Shown: positions 1 to 6,941 of the stretch, one piece after another
How positions within the stretch are numbered: position 1 is the stretch's first letter
Layout: each line of letters starts with the position of its first letter
Source of the DNA: Bacillota bacterium
GTDB lineage: Bacteria > Bacillota > Clostridia > Oscillospirales > Acutalibacteraceae
Length of the DNA stretch: 10,505 nucleotides
Assembly (NCBI GenBank): GCA_023397245.1
Contig: JAEWUH010000258.1
Coordinates: 1 to 10,505 of the forward strand
Direction of reading: 5' to 3'
Position numbers and translations under genes: made by a program
Notes under the pieces: model-generated
What the model saw: the letters and a program-made list of their open reading frames with translations, nothing else
The model's database searches: none
Told to the model about the DNA's origin: nothing

Positions 1-10
1 TCGCCAATTT

Positions 11-86
11 GCCTCTGTAGCTCAGTCGGTAGAGCAGGGGACTGAAAATCCCCGTGTCGGTGGTTCGATTCCGCCCGGAGGCACCA
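11..86 (+). tRNA. tRNA-Phe (anticodon GAA)
   Basis: This is a complete cloverleaf. The acceptor strands 11-17 (GCCTCTG) and 76-82 (CGGAGGC) pair with one T-G wobble, followed by discriminator A83 and an encoded CCA at 84-86. The D-arm contains the usual AGCTCAG...GGTAGAGC. The anticodon stem is 37-41/49-53 and its seven-base loop CTGAAAA puts GAA at 44-46, which reads phenylalanine codons. The T-loop TTCGATT is canonical. It is the first of three tRNAs separated by only 5 and 7 bases, so they are probably processed from one precursor whose promoter lies left of the window. Confidence 0.97.
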
Positions 87-91
87 TTTAT

Positions 92-167
92 GCGAATGTA
101 GCTCATCTGGTAGAGCGCCACCTTGCCAAGGTGGAGGTAGCGAGTTCGAGCCTCGTCGTTCGCTCCA
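92..167 (+). tRNA. tRNA-Gly (anticodon GCC)
   Basis: This is a complete cloverleaf. Acceptor strands 92-98 (GCGAATG) and 157-163 (CGTTCGC) pair with one wobble. They are followed by discriminator T164, as is usual for bacterial tRNA-Gly, and an encoded CCA at 165-167. The anticodon stem CCACC/GGTGG encloses the loop TTGCCAA, with anticodon GCC at 125-127, reading GGC and GGU. The T-arm has GTTCGAG. It is the middle gene of the tRNA trio. Confidence 0.97.
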
Positions 168-174
168 ATTATTT

Positions 175-249
<75 letters not shown>

Positions 250-262
250 CAGGTAACAAAGC

Positions 263-295
263 CCCTCAAAAGCATTGCTTTTGAGGGATTTTTTG
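263..295 (+). terminator. Intrinsic terminator of the tRNA unit
   Basis: A perfect 11-base-pair stem (263-273 CCCTCAAAAGC with 277-287 GCTTTTGAGGG) closes a three-base loop and is followed by A and six T residues (289-294). This is a textbook rho-independent terminator. It separates the tRNA transcript from recJ. Confidence 0.95.
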
Positions 296-337
296 TACCA
301 TTTTTTGGGTGCAGGTGGGGGCGCGTGAATAAAAATG

Positions 338-366
338 TTGAATAAATAAAGCCAAAATGGTAGAAT
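338..366 (+). promoter_or_regulatory. Sigma-A-type promoter of recJ (and probably rel)
   Basis: The -35 box is TTGAAT (338-343), the spacer is exactly 17 bases, and the -10 box is TAGAAT (361-366, five of six consensus positions). Transcription would start near 373-375. It lies between the tRNA terminator and recJ, where a promoter is expected. The predicted start site coincides with the ATG at 375, so that ATG could only be used on an almost leaderless message. This favours the TTG start at 393. Confidence 0.7.
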
Positions 367-381
367 AATCTATTATGGGGC

Positions 382-386
382 AGGTG
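382..386 (+). promoter_or_regulatory. Ribosome binding site that decides the recJ start
   Basis: AGGTG sits six bases upstream of TTG 393, inside the would-be 5' end of the longer reading frame. The ATG at 375 has no purine-rich sequence ahead of it (AATAATCTATT). The site therefore supports initiation at the TTG. Confidence 0.55.
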
Positions 387-392
387 TATAAT

Positions 393-2459
393 TTGAGTAT
401 CAAAAATTGGAGAGTTATTCCGTGCGATTATAATTCCTCCGCGAAACTTGCCGAAGAGATGGATATTCCGAAACTGCTTGCGGCGCTTCTGGTAAGCCGC
501 GGAATTACCGAACCCGGGCAGGCTGAGGCGTTCTTCCGTTCGGGGCTGGATTTATCGGACCCTTTTTTAATGGCGGATATGGGGAAAGCCGCCAAACGCA
601 TACTGAGCGCAATCGATAACTTTGAAAAAATCGCGGTTTACGGCGATTATGACGCCGATGGGATTACCTCCACCGCCATGCTGTATTCCTATCTGGAGTC
701 CTGCGGCGCGAACGTGATGTATTACATCCCGGAGCGTGAAGGGGAGGGCTACGGCCTGAACTTGAACGCTATCGATACTCTTCACAATCAGGAGGTAAGC
801 CTGATTGTTACAGTGGATAACGGTATTTCTTCGGTGGAAGAAGTCCGTTATGCAAACAGCTTTGGTATGGAAACCGTTATTACGGACCATCACCGTCCGC
901 GCGAGGTATTGCCTCCCGCGTGCGCGGTAGTCGACCCTTACCGCAGCGATTGCAGCAGCCCCTACAAGGATTTTTCCGGAGTGGGCGTTGCTTTCAAGCT
1001 GATTATGGCTCTTGAAGGCAGGGACTGCGACCTGACTGCTTTAATTGAGAATTATGCCGATCTGGTCGCAATCGGGACCATCGGGGATATTGTTCCGCTT
1101 ACGGGGGAAAACCGCGGTTTTGTAAAAGCGGGGTTAAAGCTGATTTCCCGTACCGATCGTGTCGGTCTGCAGACCCTGATTGAACAGGCGGGCATGGAAG
1201 GCCGCAGTCTGACCGCAACCAATGTGGCGTTTACTCTGGTGCCGCGCATCAATGCCACGGGCCGGATCGGGTCTCCCGACCGGGCGGTACGTTTGCTGAT
1301 TTCCGAGTTTCCGGAAGAAGCCGGGGAACTTGCCTCCGACATCTGCGACGACAACGATTACCGGCGCCAGATTGAAAACGAGATTTTTGAAAAGGCCCTT
1401 GAGCAATTAAACAAAGACCCGCAGCGCCTTTTTGACCGCGTACTGGTGATTGCAGGGGAGAACTGGCACCACGGCGTGATCGGGATCGTTTCTTCAAGGA
1501 TTACCGACTTGTTCGGGAAACCCAGCATCATCATTTCCTTTTCCGGCGGGGAAGCGAAAGGCTCCGGCAGAAGCGTAGAGGGCTTTTCCCTTTTTGAAGC
1601 GATATGCTCCTGCGAAAAGCTTCTTACAAAGTTCGGGGGGCACCCGATGGCCGCGGGAATCACGCTGCCAGCTGAAAATATCGAACCGTTCCGGGAGGCG
1701 ATCAACCGATTTGCCGCCGAGCATTGCCGCACAATGCCGGTGCAGGCAGTGAACATTGATTATCTGCTGCGGCCGGATGAACTGACAGCCGATCTGCCGC
1801 GCTGCTTAAGTGCGCTTGAGCCGTTCGGCATGGGCAACCCATCTCCGCTTTTTGGCATCTTCGGCGCAACCCTTGCCGATATTACCCCGGTCGGCGGCGG
1901 CAAGCACCTGCGTGTGAGTGTGACAAAAGACAACTATACGCTGCGCTGTATGAAGTTTTTCACAACGCTTGAGGAATTCCCTTATCGTACCGGCGATATT
2001 CTCGACCTTGCCGTGACGCTGGAAGCAAAGGAATACAACGGAAAGAATACGCTGTCGATTTTTATTAAGGACATGAAACTTTCCGGGTTAAAGATTGAAG
2101 AAGTCTTGCAGGGAATGGCGGTTTATGAAAAATTCCGCAGAGGAGAGCCGGTCACCGAAAAGGATAAGGAAAGCCTCATCCCAAGCCGTGATGAATTTGC
2201 GGCAATCTATCGCTGCCTCCAGAAAGAGAACGGCTTCACCGGCAGCCCGGAAGTGCTTTTGGGCCATCTTGGCTATCCTTCCGTCGGGTTTCAGAAGCTT
2301 TTATTCGGGCTGGATGTTCTTGCCGAGCGCGGCCTGATCCTTCTTAATAAATCGGAGAATACATACAAAATCAAAATGGTTTCCGTATCCCAAAAAGTGA
2401 ACCTGCTTGATTCTAAAATTATACGGGCACTGCAAATTTCGGGAAAGGATGGTGAATAA
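393..2459 (+). CDS. recJ: Single-stranded-DNA-specific 5'-3' exonuclease RecJ
   Basis: RecJ degrades single-stranded DNA 5' to 3' in RecF-pathway recombination, mismatch repair and base-excision repair. It acts on the nucleoid and uses Mn/Mg. From the chosen TTG start the protein has 688 residues. The DHH core shows motif I GDYDADG (84-90), VDNG (141-144), the DHH motif in TDHH (164-167), GDIVPL (231-236) and RINATGRI (285-292). The DHHA1 part follows, with HHGVIGIV (359-366), GSGRS (390-394) and GGHPMAAG (415-422), then an OB-like region with LEPFGMGNP (475-483). About 125 further residues (563-688) form the C-terminal extension common in Firmicute RecJ. I prefer TTG 393 over ATG 375. TTG has AGGTG six bases ahead and yields SIKNWRV, close to the usual RecJ N-terminus, whereas ATG 375 falls at the predicted transcription start. 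The next gene, rel, begins one base after the stop, so the two are probably cotranscribed. All catalytic motifs are intact. Identity is secure; only the start is uncertain. Confidence 0.97.
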   Translation: MSIKNWRVIPCDYNSSAKLAEEMDIPKLLAALLVSRGITEPGQAEAFFRSGLDLSDPFLMADMGKAAKRILSAIDNFEKIAVYGDYDADGITSTAMLYSYLESCGANVMYYIPEREGEGYGLNLNAIDTLHNQEVSLIVTVDNGISSVEEVRYANSFGMETVITDHHRPREVLPPACAVVDPYRSDCSSPYKDFSGVGVAFKLIMALEGRDCDLTALIENYADLVAIGTIGDIVPLTGENRGFVKAGLKLISRTDRVGLQTLIEQAGMEGRSLTATNVAFTLVPRINATGRIGSPDRAVRLLISEFPEEAGELASDICDDNDYRRQIENEIFEKALEQLNKDPQRLFDRVLVIAGENWHHGVIGIVSSRITDLFGKPSIIISFSGGEAKGSGRSVEGFSLFEAICSCEKLLTKFGGHPMAAGITLPAENIEPFREAINRFAAEHCRTMPVQAVNIDYLLRPDELTADLPRCLSALEPFGMGNPSPLFGIFGATLADITPVGGGKHLRVSVTKDNYTLRCMKFFTTLEEFPYRTGDILDLAVTLEAKEYNGKNTLSIFIKDMKLSGLKIEEVLQGMAVYEKFRRGEPVTEKDKESLIPSRDEFAAIYRCLQKENGFTGSPEVLLGHLGYPSVGFQKLLFGLDVLAERGLILLNKSENTYKIKMVSVSQKVNLLDSKIIRALQISGKDGE

Positions 2460-2460
2460 C

Positions 2461-4635
2461 ATGGCATGGCCGCTTAAAACTTATGACGACTTGCTCGCAT
2501 TGATCAAAACAAGCGAACGCGAATACGACATGAAGGTGATTGACCGCGCTTACCAGCTTGCGCTCAAGTCCCATGAGGAGCAAAAACGTCTTTCCGGCTC
2601 ACCGTATATTTCCCATCCCGTTGCCGTTTCCTGTATTCTGGTGGAGCTCGGTATGGATACCGAGTCTGTGGCGGCGGGGCTTCTGCACGATGTTGTTGAG
2701 GATACGCCGGTAAACCTTGAACAGATAAAAAAAGACTTCGGCCCCGAAATTGCGAATCTGACCGACGGGGTTACCAAACTCGGCCGTATTCCGTATTCTT
2801 CGCGCGAGGAACAGCAGGCGGAAAATCTGCGCAAAATGCTGATTGCTATGGCGGACGACATCCGCGTAATCATCATCAAGCTGGCAGACCGCCTTCATAA
2901 CATGCGCACCATCGAGTTTATGCCGCCCCAGAAGCAGCGCGACAAGGCGCTTGAAAATATGGAGGTTTATGCTCCCATTGCGCACCGCCTCGGTATTCGT
3001 GCCGTTAAGGAGGAGATGGAGGACCTTTCTCTCAAATGCCTTGACCCGGTCGCCTATCAGGAAATTGAGAACAGTCTGGCACTGCGGAGCAGCGAACGGA
3101 AGGAATTTATCGAGCTGACAAAAAAGCGCATCATAGAACGCATGACGCCGATCATTCCGAACGTTTATCTTGAGGGCCGCGTAAAAAGCATTAACGGCAT
3201 TTACCGCAAAATGTTTATTCAGAACCGTTCTATGGACGAGATTTATGATATTTACGCGGTGCGTGTGATTGTTGATACGGTAAACGACTGCTATAACGTT
3301 TTAGGCGTTATCCACGATATGTTCCGGCCGATTCCGAACCGCTTCAAGGATTATATTTCTACGCCGAAACCGAATATGTACCAGTCGCTCCATACCACGG
3401 TGATCGGCAAGGAGGGCATCCCGTTTGAAGTCCAGATACGCACCTGGGAAATGCACCATACCGCTGAATACGGTATCGCCGCGCACTGGAAATACAAGCT
3501 CGGTCTGAACGCCGCAAAGGGTGATTCCCTTGAACAGCGTCTTGCGTGGATCCGTCAGATGCTGGAAAACCAGCAGGACAATGAGGACGCGACTGATCTT
3601 GTCCGCACCATCAAATCCGATCTGGCACCCGACGAGGTTTTTGTATTTACGCCGAAAGGCGATGTAATCAGCCTTCCTTCCGGTTCCACGGTGATTGATT
3701 ATGCGTATGCCATTCACAGCGCCGTGGGGAACCGCATGACCGGCGCAAAGGTGGATAAACGCATTGTCCCCATCGATTACCGGGTCAAGACCGGTGAAAT
3801 TATCGAAATCATCACCTCAAAGGAAACGCACGGGCCAAGCCGCGACTGGCTTAAAATCGTAAAAACGAGCGAAGCGCGGAACAAAATCCGCGCGTGGTTC
3901 AAAAAAGAAAAGCGCGAGGAAAATATTATTGAGGGCAAAGCGGAGCTGGAACGCGAGTTCCGGCGCAACGGCATCGAATTGACCGACGCCGAACTTGCCG
4001 CGCTGCTTGAAAAGATCGGCGCAAAGCAGAACTGTACTTCCGCGGATGACGTTTATTCCGCAATCGGATACGGCGGCATTCAGCTTTGGAAGATCATGCC
4101 AAAAATTAAGGAAGATTATCTTAAAGTGAAGCGCCCCGCGCCGCCAATGGTGACCGCCCCGCAAAAGCAGGCTGTCCGCAAACCGATCGGCGGCGTTACG
4201 GTGGATGGCATGGATAACTGTCTGATCAAGTTTTCCCGCTGCTGCAACCCGCTTCCGGGCGATGATATCATCGGATTTATTACCCGCGGCTTCGGCGTAT
4301 CCATTCACAAACGCACCTGTTCCAACGTGCCGCAGAATATCAGCGAAGCTCCGGAGCCGGAAAGATGGATTCGCGCACACTGGACGGGGGATGTGAAAGA
4401 AGAATTCAAATCCACTTTGGAAATTATTGCGAACGACCGCTCCGGCCTGCTGGCGGACGTAACCCAGCAGCTTTTCAATATGCACATTTTTATTCATTCG
4501 CTGAATTCCAGGGAAACCAGAGACGGCAGCGCGATTATTTACGCTACCATAACCATAAACGGCCTTGAACATCTGAAAAGCATTATATCGAAGCTGTCCA
4601 ACATTGAAGGAATCGTGTCCATCCGGCGTTCTTAA
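2461..4635 (+). CDS. rel: Bifunctional (p)ppGpp synthetase/hydrolase Rel (RelA/SpoT family)
   Basis: This cytosolic, ribosome-associated enzyme makes (p)ppGpp from ATP and GTP or GDP on amino-acid starvation and also hydrolyses it. The 724 residues match full-length Rel. The N-terminal HD hydrolase has its metal ligands in place: H52 (SHP), H76-D77 (HDVVED) and D143 (LADR). The synthetase domain has R240, D263, YQSLHTTV (307-314) and E323 in EVQIRT. It carries RFKD (294-297), the RxKD form typical of bifunctional enzymes rather than the ExDD of synthetase-only RelA. A TGS domain starts at about 391 (DEVFVFTPKGD). A CC-H-C zinc-finger region spans 594-620 (C594, C595, H616, C620), and a C-terminal ACT/RRM domain occupies about 650-724. 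ATG 2461 is chosen because GGTGA lies five bases ahead; in-frame ATG 2449 has AGG directly abutting it. It follows recJ by one base, so translation is probably coupled. The usual neighbours apt and dtd are missing. Confidence 0.97.
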   Translation: MAWPLKTYDDLLALIKTSEREYDMKVIDRAYQLALKSHEEQKRLSGSPYISHPVAVSCILVELGMDTESVAAGLLHDVVEDTPVNLEQIKKDFGPEIANLTDGVTKLGRIPYSSREEQQAENLRKMLIAMADDIRVIIIKLADRLHNMRTIEFMPPQKQRDKALENMEVYAPIAHRLGIRAVKEEMEDLSLKCLDPVAYQEIENSLALRSSERKEFIELTKKRIIERMTPIIPNVYLEGRVKSINGIYRKMFIQNRSMDEIYDIYAVRVIVDTVNDCYNVLGVIHDMFRPIPNRFKDYISTPKPNMYQSLHTTVIGKEGIPFEVQIRTWEMHHTAEYGIAAHWKYKLGLNAAKGDSLEQRLAWIRQMLENQQDNEDATDLVRTIKSDLAPDEVFVFTPKGDVISLPSGSTVIDYAYAIHSAVGNRMTGAKVDKRIVPIDYRVKTGEIIEIITSKETHGPSRDWLKIVKTSEARNKIRAWFKKEKREENIIEGKAELEREFRRNGIELTDAELAALLEKIGAKQNCTSADDVYSAIGYGGIQLWKIMPKIKEDYLKVKRPAPPMVTAPQKQAVRKPIGGVTVDGMDNCLIKFSRCCNPLPGDDIIGFITRGFGVSIHKRTCSNVPQNISEAPEPERWIRAHWTGDVKEEFKSTLEIIANDRSGLLADVTQQLFNMHIFIHSLNSRETRDGSAIIYATITINGLEHLKSIISKLSNIEGIVSIRRS

Positions 4636-4644
4636 CGGAACGCC
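4625..4644 (+). other. Hairpin spanning the rel stop codon
   Basis: GGCGTTC (4625-4631) and GAACGCC (4638-4644) form a perfect seven-base-pair stem with a six-base loop holding the TAA stop of rel. No T-run follows, so it is not a standard intrinsic terminator. It may be a weak terminator or a 3'-end stabiliser, or a chance inverted repeat. Confidence 0.35.
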
Positions 4645-4750
4645 TCGCCGCATTTCATACAGGCCGGTTCATGCAAAAATCAGGAATACAGGGGAGCTCC
4701 GGCGTGTAAGGTTTACAGAGACGGCGCCTGCCCGCAAGATGAAAAGCGGT

Positions 4751-4760
4751 TTCATATGAA
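4751..4760. promoter_or_regulatory. Perfect 10-base palindrome TTCATATGAA upstream of the hydrolase promoter
   Basis: TTCATATGAA reads the same on both strands and lies about 11 bases upstream of the candidate -35 region of the next gene. Its place would suit a dimeric regulator. It is short and AT-rich, so chance is quite possible. The rest of 4645-4770 shows no convincing gene, tRNA or terminator. Confidence 0.2.
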
Positions 4761-4771
4761 TTAAAAGCAAT

Positions 4772-4803
4772 GTCACAAATTTCTAATCCGAAGATATTAT
4801 AAT
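4772..4803 (+). promoter_or_regulatory. Candidate promoter of the hydrolase-hemZ-kinase operon
   Basis: A perfect -10 hexamer TATAAT lies at 4798-4803. The best -35-like element is GTCACA (4772-4777, four of six), with a long 20-base spacer, so the -35 is weak. Transcription would begin near 4810, just before the GGAGG at 4811. An alternative is readthrough from recJ-rel, since no clear terminator follows rel. Confidence 0.45.
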
Positions 4804-4828
4804 AGATAACGGAGGAACTGTATTTAGC

Positions 4829-5476
4829 ATGAAAATTACTAGGATTGCCGGCGGGCCTCTGCCTACCAACTGTTATCTGCTGATGGATGATCATACCGGC
4901 GCGACTGCCGTGATTGACCCCGGATTTGAGAGCACTGAACTGACAAAAGCCGTAACGGATGCCGGAATTGAAAACATCAGAGCAATTTTGCTGACTCACG
5001 GGCATTTTGACCATATCATGGGAGTAAGTAAAATTAAAAAGCTGACCAACGCCAAAATTTATATTCATTCCGAAGATATGATGTTTACCTCCGATCATTC
5101 TCTGAACCTTTCCGGCGTCATCATCCCGGAAAAGGTGGACGCATTTACTGCGGATGTGCCCCTGAACGACGGGGATAAAATTGAGTTGGGAAACCTTACA
5201 CTGCATGTCATGCATACGCCGGGCCATACCATCGGCGGGTGCTGCTATATTGTAGAAGACGCTATTTTTACCGGCGACACCCTGATGAAATGCAGCTGCG
5301 GCAGAACCGATTTTCCTACCGGGAGTTACCCCCAGATGCTTGATTCGCTCAAACGACTGAAAAATCTGGAGGGCGATTACCACATTTATCCCGGCCACGA
5401 AAGTGAAACGACTCTTGAGTACGAAAAAAAACATAATCCGTATATGGGAAGCGCTGCTTATGACATTGCTTATTGA
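4829..5476 (+). CDS. Metallo-beta-lactamase-fold hydrolase, glyoxalase II-like (YcbL type)
   Basis: This 215-residue cytosolic protein is a single-domain MBL-fold hydrolase. The metal ligands are visible in order: THGHFDH (56-62; H57, H59, D61, H62), H133 in TPGHT, D150 in TGDTL, and H190 in YPGHE. GRTDFPTGS (158-166) closely resembles the signature of the YcbL-like branch of glyoxalase II homologues. Known members are binuclear-metal thioesterases that hydrolyse S-lactoylglutathione-like substrates. Many Firmicutes lack glutathione, so the true substrate here is unknown. GGAGG (4811-4815) precedes the ATG by 13 bases, a rather long gap, but no nearer start exists in frame. The end overlaps hemZ by 17 bases, implying translational coupling. 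An MBL gene between rel and hemZ is a common clostridial arrangement. Fold assignment is sure; substrate is not. Confidence 0.9.
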   Translation: MKITRIAGGPLPTNCYLLMDDHTGATAVIDPGFESTELTKAVTDAGIENIRAILLTHGHFDHIMGVSKIKKLTNAKIYIHSEDMMFTSDHSLNLSGVIIPEKVDAFTADVPLNDGDKIELGNLTLHVMHTPGHTIGGCCYIVEDAIFTGDTLMKCSCGRTDFPTGSYPQMLDSLKRLKNLEGDYHIYPGHESETTLEYEKKHNPYMGSAAYDIAY

Positions 5477-6941
5477 CGGGCACCCTTTCCATTATGAAAT
5501 GGAAAATTTATGCCGTGTTTTTTTGCCTTATGAAAAAATCACGGTTACTTCGGAAGCCTGTGAAGATACAATCCTTGCGTATACCGGATTAAAGGAAAAA
5601 GAGGAAGGAACTCGGATTACGGTCAGCCTGAAATCCGGCTCTTTCCAAAAGGAAAGCAGCAAGCTGGTCCTTAAGGAAGAAGCTGCGGATGAACGGGAGC
5701 TGGAACGCCGCATGGCGGTTCTGCTGTTCCGCATTTTTGCGGAATACAGCGGTTTTACACCCAAATGGGGCATTCTTACCGGCGTAAGGCCGATCAAATT
5801 GCTGCGCGGCATTATTGACGACATGGGGCAGGGGAAAGGGCTGGACTATTTTCAGTCCGGGCTGCTGGTTTCAAAGCAGAAAACAGAACTCAGCCTTGCA
5901 ACCATGCTCCGTGAGGAAAAACTGCTTTCCCTGTCAAGGCCGGATTCCTTCAGCCTTTATATTGCCATCCCCTTTTGTCCCACACGCTGTTCCTACTGCT
6001 CCTTTGTATCCTCTTCCGTGGAAAAAACCATGAGGCTGATCCCAAAGTACCTCGCGCTTTTATGCAAAGAAATCGTGCATACGGCAGAGGTTGCTGCAGG
6101 TTTGGGGCTGCGTCTGGAATCCGTCTATGTCGGAGGTGGAACGCCGACAACGCTTTCCGCGGAGCAACTGGAAATCCTTCTTGATACGGTGCGGAGCTGC
6201 TTTGACCTTTCCACCTGCCGCGAATTTACGGTGGAGGCCGGCAGACCGGATACCATCACCGCGGAAAAGCTGGATGCGCTCAAATCAAGGGGCGTAACGC
6301 GCATCAGTATTAACCCGCAGACGCTGAATGACGAAGTGCTTCAGAATATCGGGCGGCGCCACACGACGCAGCAGACGCTCTCTGCGTATGCGCTGGCGCG
6401 GGAACACGGTTTTGGAAATATCAACACGGACTTGATCGTCGGCCTTCCCGGCGACAGCGTAGAAAGCTTTCAGTCCACGCTTGACCGTGTCGTTTCACTT
6501 TCGCCGGAAAGCGTTACGGTTCATGCGCTTGCCCTCAAGCGGTCGGCAAGGATTTTTCAGGAGGGGGAAACGGCCTACAGCCGCGATTCCGAAGCCGCAG
6601 GCCAGATGTTGGACTATGCGGATTCCGAACTGCTGAAAAACGGCTACAATCCGTACTACCTTTACCGGCAGAGCCGTATGATCGGAAATCTTGAAAATAC
6701 CGGCTGGGCAAAACCGGGTTTTGAAAGCCCCTACAATGTTTTTATCATGGATGAAACACACAGCATCCTCGCCTGCGGGGCGGGTGCCGCCAGTATCATC
6801 AAAGACCCGTATTCTGACCGTCTGGAGCGGATCTTTAACTTTAAATATCCCTATGAATATATCAACCGCTTTGAGGAAATGATTATTAGAAAAGATCAGG
6901 TGAAAGATTTATATGAAAGATTTCGTAGAATACCCGAATGA
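5460..6941 (+). CDS. hemZ: Radical SAM protein HemZ, coproporphyrinogen III oxidase-like
   Basis: The 493-residue protein belongs to the HemN/HemW radical SAM superfamily, HemZ branch. An N-terminal HemZ-specific region of about 160 residues includes GILTGVRPIKL (104-114). The radical SAM core follows with the 4Fe-4S cysteines CPTRCSYC (C173, C177, C180), the SAM-binding YVGGGTPT (223-230), VEAGRPDT (258-265) and DLIVGLPGD (324-332). The C-terminus has YNPYYLYRQ (396-404). HemN converts coproporphyrinogen III to protoporphyrinogen IX. HemZ was proposed to do the same, but in many anaerobes it occurs without a heme pathway, so its reaction here is unsettled. I chose ATG 5460: GGGAA lies nine bases upstream, and the N-terminus MTLLIDGHPFHYE resembles other HemZ proteins. 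A GTG 57 bases earlier has no ribosome binding site. The start lies inside the MBL gene (17-base overlap) and the end overlaps the kinase gene by 29 bases, so the three are coupled. In relatives hisS and aspS often follow hemZ; they do not here. Confidence 0.92.
   Translation: MTLLIDGHPFHYEMENLCRVFLPYEKITVTSEACEDTILAYTGLKEKEEGTRITVSLKSGSFQKESSKLVLKEEAADERELERRMAVLLFRIFAEYSGFTPKWGILTGVRPIKLLRGIIDDMGQGKGLDYFQSGLLVSKQKTELSLATMLREEKLLSLSRPDSFSLYIAIPFCPTRCSYCSFVSSSVEKTMRLIPKYLALLCKEIVHTAEVAAGLGLRLESVYVGGGTPTTLSAEQLEILLDTVRSCFDLSTCREFTVEAGRPDTITAEKLDALKSRGVTRISINPQTLNDEVLQNIGRRHTTQQTLSAYALAREHGFGNINTDLIVGLPGDSVESFQSTLDRVVSLSPESVTVHALALKRSARIFQEGETAYSRDSEAAGQMLDYADSELLKNGYNPYYLYRQSRMIGNLENTGWAKPGFESPYNVFIMDETHSILACGAGAASIIKDPYSDRLERIFNFKYPYEYINRFEEMIIRKDQVKDLYERFRRIPE

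Noticed and set aside
3817..4653. 278-codon open frame on the minus strand opposite the 3' part of rel
   Set aside because: It lies antisense to the clearly conserved TGS, zinc-finger and ACT region of Rel, and its translation has no recognisable domain.
4636..4764. Open frame of 42 codons continuing in the same frame as rel beyond its TAA stop, as if a readthrough extension
   Set aside because: A stop-free run of this length is expected by chance at this base composition. The translation shows no recognisable domain, and Rel is already full length.
4655..5434. 259-codon open frame on the minus strand opposite the MBL hydrolase
   Set aside because: It mirrors a gene with intact catalytic motifs on the + strand, its translation matches no family I know, and it has no convincing ribosome binding site. 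It is a shadow.
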